In this document: positions 1 to 5,897 of the stretch, piece after piece
Layout: every line of letters begins with the position of its first letter
Numbering within the stretch: position 1 is the stretch's first letter
Assembly (NCBI RefSeq): GCF_015694525.1
Contig: NZ_JADQDM010000022.1
Span: 1 to 64,000, forward strand
Length of the DNA: 64,000 nt
Source of the DNA: Hymenobacter ruricola
GTDB lineage: Bacteria; Bacteroidota; Bacteroidia; Cytophagales; Hymenobacteraceae
Reading direction: 5' to 3'
The notes under the pieces: model-generated
Told to the model about the DNA's origin: nothing
The model's input: only the letters and a program-made list of their open reading frames with translations
Databases searched by the model: none
Made by a program: the position numbers and the translations under genes

Positions 1-103
1 TACCTCGCCCCCAACCACTTCGAATCCCAACTCAAAACCACGTACCAGTTCTGTCCGGCTTAGCTAGACCACCTCAGCTTCATCATGACTGCTGGTGTTG
101 ACG

Positions 104-1015
104 TTAGTGACACGGATTCGGGTAAGACCATATAATGCCCGAGGAATCATATCGGATTAAGTTGTTTCCGTTGACAATATACTGGTCTAAGCCGGGGTAC
201 CCTCCCGCAGCCGCCTTGTCTTCAGGGCTAGGATTATCAAAGTCGTAACCGGGGTCCAGAGGGTGTGAATGTATAAAGTAGACGATGTTATAGGTGGTAA
301 TAACTCCCGAGCCAGAGCTGTAATCGGTGGCATCTATTTGCCACTGTCCAGGCGCCACTTGGAACATGTTCAAGACAATCCTGCCTTGGGTATCTCGGTA
401 AGGAAAATCCGGAACAAAGCCGTGTCTTGTGGTGCCAGCACTAGTGGACGGAAGCAAAATCAGGTGCCCCGTTGAGGCCAGATAGGCTCCTAATTCCAAT
501 CCATTAGGGTCTACAAGCCGGTCTACCATCTCGTTCCATCCAGCGCACTCATCAGCATAGATGTGGGGGGTGTTTGGGTCTGCTGTACCACTGGTACCGC
601 CGCCACCGCCGCCGCCGCCTGGGTCAAAGGGCGGCGGGTCATCATCGGGAGTGCAACTCAAATATGCGTGAGAGTCATACTGCGACCAACTCATGCCCCA
701 AGTCTGGCAGGGTTCATAGCCAGGGGGTTCACAGTTTCCAGCGCCCGACGTTTGCGTCATAATCCCCGAATATCGGTCATCGCCTGGGCAGGAAGCGTAC
801 CATGTACAAGTATAGTAGTAAATACAACTGTTGCTACTGACACTAATATTCTTGTTAGGATTGGAAGAAGCTCTCGTCTCCGAGGGCTTAGGGCTAGTGC
901 AAAGCCCGTTGTTATAGAAAAAAACGGTTTTTGCAGATGAAGAAAGATAATTAAGCGTCAGGATGCCTGTGAAGGCTGGTGCCTGAGCAGGATGGTGGTG
1001 CCTGAGCAGGATGGT
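104..1015 (-). pseudogene. C-terminal JAMM/JAB-like metalloprotease part of a frameshifted lipoprotein
   Basis: This is the downstream part of a gene whose upstream part lies at 951-1448. The two frames meet in a 19-bp tandem duplication; removing one copy leaves 1326 nt, a single 441-residue frame from the lipoprotein start to the stop here. The segment has a Gly-rich linker (eight Gly in a row) and ends in a domain with FIHSHP followed by SPED (H387, H389, S401 and D404 of the restored protein), which fits the HxH...SxxD zinc motif of JAMM/JAB or DUF4329-type domains. An upstream Glu in LELGAYL could be the catalytic acid. An ATG lies at 1087 in this frame, but the residues before the duplication are the lipoprotein in the wrong frame, so independent expression is unlikely. 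Base composition is more AT-rich than the rest of the window. The domain call rests on motif only. Confidence 0.6.
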
Positions 1016-1448
1016 TGAAAGCATCCAAGAGCTTCGCGCGGTCCTTAACGGTTGAATTATAAGTCGCGATAATAAAATCAGGTTCACCAGTCCCTTCCTT
1101 GATTAGGAGGAACTTGTTCGTTCCCAACAATTGGACGTCATCCCGCCATTTGAGGTTCTTATTTGACCGAAGCTTGAGAGATAGGGGTACAAAGGTATAT
1201 TGGTAGTTTCCCTTGCTCTTTTTGTAACTGCGACCCCAACCAGGAAACCAATAAATCTCCGCAGTGTCTCCAAATGGTTGGATTAGTGCCTTGTGATAGC
1301 CCTTGCTATAGAAGGTAGAGCGAAATTCTTCAATGCCTATGGTTTTGGTCGCTGCCCGTTCAACATCGACCTTGCTACAGCTATATAAAGTAGCGCCGAG
1401 AATAAGCAGAACGGACCATACCTTCAGGTAACGGTTCTTTTTTGGCAT
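951..1448 (-). CDS. Lipoprotein, N-terminal fragment of a disrupted gene
   Basis: The protein starts with a lipoprotein signal: Lys-rich N-terminus, hydrophobic stretch VWSVLLILGA, and lipobox LYSC with the lipidated Cys at about residue 24. It would therefore be attached to a membrane after export. About 125 further residues follow with no recognised domain. The last 16 or so residues, after FNHPAQAP, are the out-of-frame product of the 19-bp duplication and end at a premature stop. The intact ancestor would have continued into the JAMM-like domain at 104-1015. The fragment may still be translated as a 165-residue protein without the catalytic domain. The region is AT-rich and may be acquired DNA. 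Confidence 0.6.
   Translation of the reverse strand: MPKKNRYLKVWSVLLILGATLYSCSKVDVERAATKTIGIEEFRSTFYSKGYHKALIQPFGDTAEIYWFPGWGRSYKKSKGNYQYTFVPLSLKLRSNKNLKWRDDVQLLGTNKFLLIKEGTGEPDFIIATYNSTVKDRAKLLDAFNHPAQAPPSCSGTSLHRHPDA
977..1015. repeat. 19-bp perfect tandem duplication causing a frameshift
   Basis: GGTGCCTGAGCAGGATGGT occurs twice without a gap at 978-996 and 997-1015, and the matching T at 977 makes the array 39 bp with period 19. Because 19 is not a multiple of three, it shifts the frame of the lipoprotein gene. One copy restores a continuous frame. Confidence 0.93.
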
Positions 1449-1525
1449 GTGATGGGGTGTGGAAAAGTGAATAATACACCTCTTCCCAGCTGTCAGCTAA
1501 CCGGGTGGTAAAGAGGTGCTTAATA

Positions 1526-1554
1526 CGAATTTATGAGAACCTTTTGATATTCAA
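1526..1554 (-). promoter_or_regulatory. Possible promoter of the lipoprotein gene
   Basis: On the minus strand a TTG (1552-1554) is followed after 18 nt by TAAATTCG (1526-1533), one mismatch from the Bacteroidota -7 element TAnnTTTG. The leader of about 70 nt would contain an inverted repeat CACCTCTT/AAGAGGTG (about 1488-1520). Weak match. Confidence 0.3.
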
Positions 1555-1621
1555 TAAATATTTATACTCTTGTCTTTTTATTAATTTTCGCTTGTAACGG
1601 TTGTTCACATATTGAGTCCGG

Positions 1622-1855
1622 TTAAGCCCTTCTGTATTTAATCATCTCTCTATAAAATATTTTTTGCTGAATCAACAAAAAGCAATACAACACGAACAGC
1701 AGCCCGTGCGCCATGCCCACCGGCCGCACCGCCTGCGGCTGCCCGGCCAGGTACTTCAGCGGCATGGCCACCAGCAGCAACACTAGGAACGATACCCCCT
1801 CCAGAATGGCCACGAGGCGCAGGCGCCCCAGGCCGGTCAGCAACAGTTCTTTCAT
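1622..1855 (-). CDS. DUF3817-like membrane protein, 3'-truncated
   Basis: The first ~60 residues fit the DUF3817 family of small integral membrane proteins: RLRLVAILEGVSFLVLLLV, then PLKYLAGQPQAVRPVGM and AHGLLFVLYCF. Family members normally continue for roughly another 30 residues with a third and fourth hydrophobic segment. Here the frame leaves the family pattern after LYCFLLI and ends with a short basic tail, KIFYREMIKYRRA. The change coincides with a switch from GC-rich to AT-rich DNA at about 1680-1695, so the 3' end was probably replaced by the incoming block to the left. ATG at 1855 is preferred to the upstream TTG. Function is unknown even for intact relatives; this copy may be inactive. 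Confidence 0.6.
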   Translation of the reverse strand: MKELLLTGLGRLRLVAILEGVSFLVLLLVAMPLKYLAGQPQAVRPVGMAHGLLFVLYCFLLIQQKIFYREMIKYRRA

Positions 1856-1921
1856 CAGCAAACAACAAAAAAGCGCGGCGAGTAACCGCCGCGCTTTTGA
1901 TAAGACGAACCAGGCGCCGAT

Positions 1922-2707
1922 TTACGCTAGGTTGTTCGACGTGGCTTTGGCCGCCAGGAATTCGCGGTTCAGGATGGCAATGTTTTCCAGCGAGATGCCC
2001 ACCGGGCACTCCGCCGCGCACGAGCCGATGTTGGAGCAGGCGCCGAAGCCTTCCTTGTCCATCTGGGCCACCATATTTTCGACGCGGGTTTTGCGTTCGG
2101 GCTGGCCCTGCGGCAGCAGCGCCAGCTGCGACACCTTGGCCGACACGAACAGCATGGCCGAGGCATTCTTGCACGCCGCCACGCAGGCCCCGCACGAAAT
2201 GCAGGTAGCCGCCTCAAACGCGCGGTCCGAAATTTCCTTCGGAATCGGAATCTCGTTGCCGTCGGGGGCGCCGCCGGTGTTTACGCTCACGTAGCCGCCC
2301 GCCTGAATAATGCGGTCGAAGGCCGAGCGGTCCACGCTCAAGTCTTTGTTCACGGGGAAGGCCGACGCGCGCCAGGGCTCGATGGTGATGGTGTCCCCAT
2401 CGGAGAACTTGCGCATGTGCAGCTGGCAGGTGGTGGTGCCCTTTTCGGGCCCGTGGCTGCGGCCGTTGATGAACAGGTCGCACGAGCCGCAGATGCCTTC
2501 GCGGCAGTCGTGGTCAAAGGCCACGGGGTCCTGGCCGGCGTGCAGCAGGTCCTCGTTCAGCACGTCCAGCATCTCCAGAAAGGACATGTCGGGCGAAATG
2601 TCCTTCACGTGGTACTCCACAATTTTCCCCGGCGCGGTGCGGTTGGGCTGCCGCCACACGTTCAGGGTCAGGTTCATCGGTTTAGCGTTGGGGTTGGAAC
2701 CGGCCAT
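1922..2707 (-). CDS. sdhB: Succinate dehydrogenase/fumarate reductase iron-sulfur subunit
   Basis: This is the electron-transfer subunit of complex II, carrying electrons from the SdhA flavin to quinone at the inner face of the cytoplasmic membrane. All cluster ligands are present in 261 residues: C68, C73, C76 and C94 for the [2Fe-2S] centre (CREGICGSC), C169, C172, C175 and C179 (CISCGACVAAC), and C224, C230 and C234 (CSNIGSCAAEC) for the [4Fe-4S] and [3Fe-4S] centres. It is the last gene of the sdhC-sdhA-sdhB operon. A 105-bp inverted repeat separates it from sdhA, which could affect its expression relative to the other two. Length and motifs are typical of the type B enzymes of Bacteroidota. 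Confidence 0.95.
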   Translation of the reverse strand: MAGSNPNAKPMNLTLNVWRQPNRTAPGKIVEYHVKDISPDMSFLEMLDVLNEDLLHAGQDPVAFDHDCREGICGSCDLFINGRSHGPEKGTTTCQLHMRKFSDGDTITIEPWRASAFPVNKDLSVDRSAFDRIIQAGGYVSVNTGGAPDGNEIPIPKEISDRAFEAATCISCGACVAACKNASAMLFVSAKVSQLALLPQGQPERKTRVENMVAQMDKEGFGACSNIGSCAAECPVGISLENIAILNREFLAAKATSNNLA

Positions 2708-2723
2708 TTTCTGTTTTATCGTT

Positions 2724-2828
2724 TGTCATCCTGAGCGCAGCGAAGGACCTTCTCACGCCCCGGCTCGTTGGGTTGGTAACTTACTTGATGCGCACGTGAG
2801 AAGGTCCTTCGCTGCGCTCAGGATGACA
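2724..2828. repeat. Palindromic element inside the sdh operon
   Basis: Two perfect 34-bp arms (2724-2757 and 2795-2828) surround a 37-bp loop. The arm begins TGTCATCCTGAGCGCAGCGA. It fills the gap between the sdhA stop and the sdhB start and would form a very stable hairpin in the mRNA. Its TCATCCTGAGC start resembles the TCATGCTGAGC core of the elements at 34981 and 55925. Confidence 0.9.
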
Positions 2829-2833
2829 GATTA

Positions 2834-4768
2834 TTACTTGTAGCTCCGTTGCGTGAGCTTCACGTTTTCAAACGTAAGCTCTTCTTTGTTAAGCTTCTCG
2901 GGTTGGTTGTCGCCCTGGTACTCCCAGGCGGCCACGTAGGCAAACTCGTCGTCGTTGCGCAGGGCCTCGCCTTCGGGCGTCTGGTATTCCTCGCGGAAGT
3001 GACCGCCGCAGCTTTCGTTGCGGTGCAGGGCGTCGTCCACCATCAACTCGCCCAGTTCCAGGAAGTCGGCCACGCGGCCGGCGTTTTCCAGGGCCTGATT
3101 CAACTCCTCGCCGGTGCCCGTGATTTTGAGGTCCTGCCAGAATTCCTGGCGCAGCTTCTGGATTTCGGCTTTGGCGTGCTTCAGGCCTTCGGCGGTGCGG
3201 GCCATGCCGCAGTATTCCCACATGATGTGACCCAGCGCTTTGTGAAACTGCGTGGGCGTGCGGGTGCCTTTGATGCTCAGCAGGCGCTCGGTGCGGGCCT
3301 GCACGAAGGCTTTCGACTCGGCAAAAGCCGGGTGGCTGGTGTCCACCGGCTTGGGCGGCGTCTGGGCCAGGTAATCGCCAATGGTGTAGGGAATTACGAA
3401 GTAGCCGTCGGCCAGGCCCTGCATCAGGGCCGAAGCGCCGAGGCGGTTGGCGCCGTGGTCGGAGAAGTTGCACTCGCCGGTGGCGTAGAGACCCGGCACG
3501 GTGGTTTGCAGGTTGTAGTCGACCCACAGCCCACCCATGGTGTAGTGCACCGCCGGGTAGATGCGCATGGGCCGCTCGTAGGGATTTTCGTCGGTGATTT
3601 TCTCGTACATGGCAAACAGGTTGCCGTACTTCTGGCTCACCGCCTCAGCGCCCGTGCGCTTGATAACGTCGGAGAAGTCGAGGTATACGGCCAGGCCGGT
3701 GCTGCCCACGCCGCGGCCTTCGTCGCACATCTGCTTGGCGTTGCGCGAGGCCACGTCGCGCGGCACGAGGTTGCCGAACGCGGGGTACTTGCGCTCCAGG
3801 AAGTAGTCGCGCTCGTCTTCCGGAATGTCCTGGGGCTTAATCTGGTTCTGGCGCACGCGCTCGGCCATTTCCACCGTTTTGGGCACCCACACGCGGCCGT
3901 CGTTGCGGAGCGATTCCGACATGAGCGTGAGCTTGGACTGGTAGTCGCCGCTGACGGGGATGCAGGTGGGGTGAATCTGGGTGAAGCAGGGGTTGGCGAA
4001 ATAAGCGCCTTTTTTATGGGCGCGCCAGGCGGCCGTTACGTTGCAGTACTTGGCGTTGGTGCTCAGGTAGAACACGTTACCGTAGCCACCAGTGGCCAGC
4101 ACCACGGCGTGCGCGGCGTGGGTTTCAATTTCGCCGGTAATCAGGTTGCGCGTCACGATGCCGCGAGCCTGGCCGTCCACCACCACCACGTCGAGCATTT
4201 CCGAGCGGGTGTACATCTTCACCTTGCCGTAGGCAATCTGACGGCTCAGGGCCGAGTAGGCGCCCAGCAGCAGCTGCTGGCCGGTCTGGCCGCGGGCGTA
4301 GAACGTGCGGCTTACCTGGGCGCCGCCAAAGGAGCGGTTGGCCAGCAGGCCGCCGTATTCGCGGGCGAAGGGCACGCCCTGGGCCACGCACTGGTCGATG
4401 ATGTTGACCGACACCTGGGCCAGGCGGTACACGTTGGCTTCGCGGGCGCGGTAGTCGCCGCCCTTGATGGTGTCGTAGAACAGTCGGAACACGGAGTCGC
4501 CGTCGTTCTGGTAGTTTTTAGCCGCGTTGATGCCGCCTTGCGCCGCAATGGAGTGCGCGCGGCGGGGCGAGTCGTGGTAGGTAAAGGCCTTCACGTTGTA
4601 GCCCAGCTCGGCCAGCGAGGCCGCGGCAGCGCCGCCGGCCAAGCCCGTGCCGACCACGATGACGTCGTACTTCCGCTTGTTGGCGGGGTTCACGAGCTTC
4701 ACGTTGAACTTGTGCTTTTCCCACTTTTCGGCGAGGGGGCCTTCGGGTATTTTGGAATCCAACAGCAT
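2834..4768 (-). CDS. sdhA: Succinate dehydrogenase/fumarate reductase flavoprotein subunit
   Basis: The catalytic subunit of complex II oxidises succinate to fumarate (or the reverse) with covalently bound FAD. The dinucleotide-binding motif VVGTGLAGGAAAA is at residues 38-50 and the flavin-linking histidine region AHSIAAQGG at 71-79. The C-terminal part contains HRNESCGGHFREEYQ, which fits the conserved substrate/FAD contact region of the family. The 644-residue length and the N-terminal extension before the FAD motif (SKIPEGPLAEKWEKHKFN) are typical of the type B enzymes in this phylum. It lies between sdhC (100 bp upstream) and sdhB (126 bp downstream, containing the palindromic element). 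Confidence 0.96.
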   Translation of the reverse strand: MLLDSKIPEGPLAEKWEKHKFNVKLVNPANKRKYDVIVVGTGLAGGAAAASLAELGYNVKAFTYHDSPRRAHSIAAQGGINAAKNYQNDGDSVFRLFYDTIKGGDYRAREANVYRLAQVSVNIIDQCVAQGVPFAREYGGLLANRSFGGAQVSRTFYARGQTGQQLLLGAYSALSRQIAYGKVKMYTRSEMLDVVVVDGQARGIVTRNLITGEIETHAAHAVVLATGGYGNVFYLSTNAKYCNVTAAWRAHKKGAYFANPCFTQIHPTCIPVSGDYQSKLTLMSESLRNDGRVWVPKTVEMAERVRQNQIKPQDIPEDERDYFLERKYPAFGNLVPRDVASRNAKQMCDEGRGVGSTGLAVYLDFSDVIKRTGAEAVSQKYGNLFAMYEKITDENPYERPMRIYPAVHYTMGGLWVDYNLQTTVPGLYATGECNFSDHGANRLGASALMQGLADGYFVIPYTIGDYLAQTPPKPVDTSHPAFAESKAFVQARTERLLSIKGTRTPTQFHKALGHIMWEYCGMARTAEGLKHAKAEIQKLRQEFWQDLKITGTGEELNQALENAGRVADFLELGELMVDDALHRNESCGGHFREEYQTPEGEALRNDDEFAYVAAWEYQGDNQPEKLNKEELTFENVKLTQRSYK

Positions 4769-4868
4769 ACTGGGAGCGGAGTGATGGAGTGACGATTGGT
4801 AGTAGAACAGCTAAATGCCCAAGGTGTTGGCGGGCGCGGCCAGTATTCTACGGCACCAACCGGATTAC

Positions 4869-5621
4869 TTAGAAAGCCGACGCGATGGTGTGCAACAGGC
4901 TGGGAGCATTGGCGGCTATTTCACCCTGCGGGTTGGTGAACAGGAAGAAATACAGCGGCATGGAGGCAAAGCCCGCCGACACCACCACGGCAAACGCGTA
5001 GCCCACGTACTTAATAAGGGGCGTGTACTTGCGGTGGTTCAGGCCCAGGGTCTGGAAGCCGGAGCGGAAGCCGTGCCACAGGTGGTAGCCGAGGCTAATC
5101 TGGGCCAATACGTAGAGCAGCACGTACCACCACACGTGGAAAGAGTCCACCACGGCCAGGTACAGGTTGTCGAGGTCGCGCACTTCGGGGTTGGCGCCGC
5201 CCACTTTGGGCAGGCCGCCAAAGCGGGCGCGCCAGAAGAAGTTGTACAGGTGCACCAACAGGAAAATCAGGATGATGGTGCCCAGAATGCCCATGTTGCG
5301 GGAGGTCCACTCTGAGTTTTTCTCGGCGTGCCACTGCGCGTAGCCTTGGGTGCGGGCGGCCTTGTTGCGGCGGGTGAGGGCCCAGGCTTCAAAAATGTGG
5401 AAGCCGAACCCCAGCACCAGGCCCCACTCAATGGTGCGGATGACCGGGTTGGTGCCCATGAAGTGGGAATAGGTGTTGAAAGCCGCACCTTGGTCGTGCT
5501 TAAACAGCTGCAAATTACCGATGAGGTGGACGACGAGGAAGGTGCACAGGAACAAGCCCGTCAGCGACATGATAATCTTCCGGCCGATGCTGCTGGTAAA
5601 AGTTTTGGTTATCCAACTCAT
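4869..5621 (-). CDS. sdhC: Succinate dehydrogenase cytochrome b subunit (type B)
   Basis: The membrane anchor of complex II holds heme and the menaquinone site. It is a single 250-residue protein with five hydrophobic segments, as in type B enzymes that lack a separate SdhD. Recognisable segments are IIMSLTGLFLCTFLVVHLIG near residue 17, WGLVLGFGFHIFEAWAL near 67, the GTIILIFLLVHLYNFFW helix, WWYVLLYVLAQISLGYHLWHG, and a last helix near 215. Histidines in HLIGN, FHIFEA, HLYNF and YHLWHG are candidate heme ligands. I chose ATG at 5621 because the protein then begins MSWITKTFTSSIGRK, the usual N-terminus; a longer frame reaches 5681 but overlaps the predicted promoter. It is the first gene of the operon. 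Confidence 0.92.
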   Translation of the reverse strand: MSWITKTFTSSIGRKIIMSLTGLFLCTFLVVHLIGNLQLFKHDQGAAFNTYSHFMGTNPVIRTIEWGLVLGFGFHIFEAWALTRRNKAARTQGYAQWHAEKNSEWTSRNMGILGTIILIFLLVHLYNFFWRARFGGLPKVGGANPEVRDLDNLYLAVVDSFHVWWYVLLYVLAQISLGYHLWHGFRSGFQTLGLNHRKYTPLIKYVGYAFAVVVSAGFASMPLYFFLFTNPQGEIAANAPSLLHTIASAF

Positions 5622-5665
5622 AAAGTAGCCAAACTGGGCGAGTGAAGAGGTGTGTTTTGAGGGCC

Positions 5666-5696
5666 CAAAGGTAGCCCCCACCCGCTAACCGGGCAA
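5666..5696 (-). promoter_or_regulatory. Promoter of sdhCAB
   Basis: On the minus strand TTG (5694-5696), a 20-nt spacer and TACCTTTG (5666-5673) match the Bacteroidota -33/-7 consensus. The leader to the sdhC ATG would be about 40 nt. This is the best two-part promoter match in the window. Confidence 0.65.
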
Positions 5697-5882
5697 CGGA
5701 CGGGCTTCATTCTTGGCCCGGGCCGGGGTTTGCGAAAACATTGGCCGGAGTGGTGAATCTATCCGCCGCCGGCATCGTTTACACGCCCGGGGGCGGCGCG
5801 TGCCGGCTGGTTCTTCGGGCGGGAGGAGGGGTTTCGGCCACTACAGCTGCCGTTGGTCACCTCCTGGTCTGGTTTAAATTTC

Positions 5883-5890
5883 TACGTTTG
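5883..5890 (+). promoter_or_regulatory. -7 element of the first T9SS type B gene
   Basis: TACGTTTG is a perfect TAnnTTTG match and ends 7 nt before the ATG at 5898. Transcription would begin at most a few nt before that codon, or the ATG at 5922 is used. No clear -33 element is visible. Confidence 0.45.
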
Positions 5891-5897
5891 CGTTTGT

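Noticed and set aside
1..63. Open plus-strand frame ending in TAG at 61-63 (20 codons)
   Set aside because: Could be the 3' end of a gene beginning left of the window, but 20 codons without a family match are not enough to support it.
2724..2828. Palindromic elements considered as insertion sequences
   Set aside because: No transposase gene lies inside any of them and their lengths (about 70-185 bp) are too short for an IS.
2849..4792. 647-codon open frame opposite sdhA
   Set aside because: It is a shadow of the high-GC third positions of sdhA; Val/Ala/His/Gly-rich without domain features.
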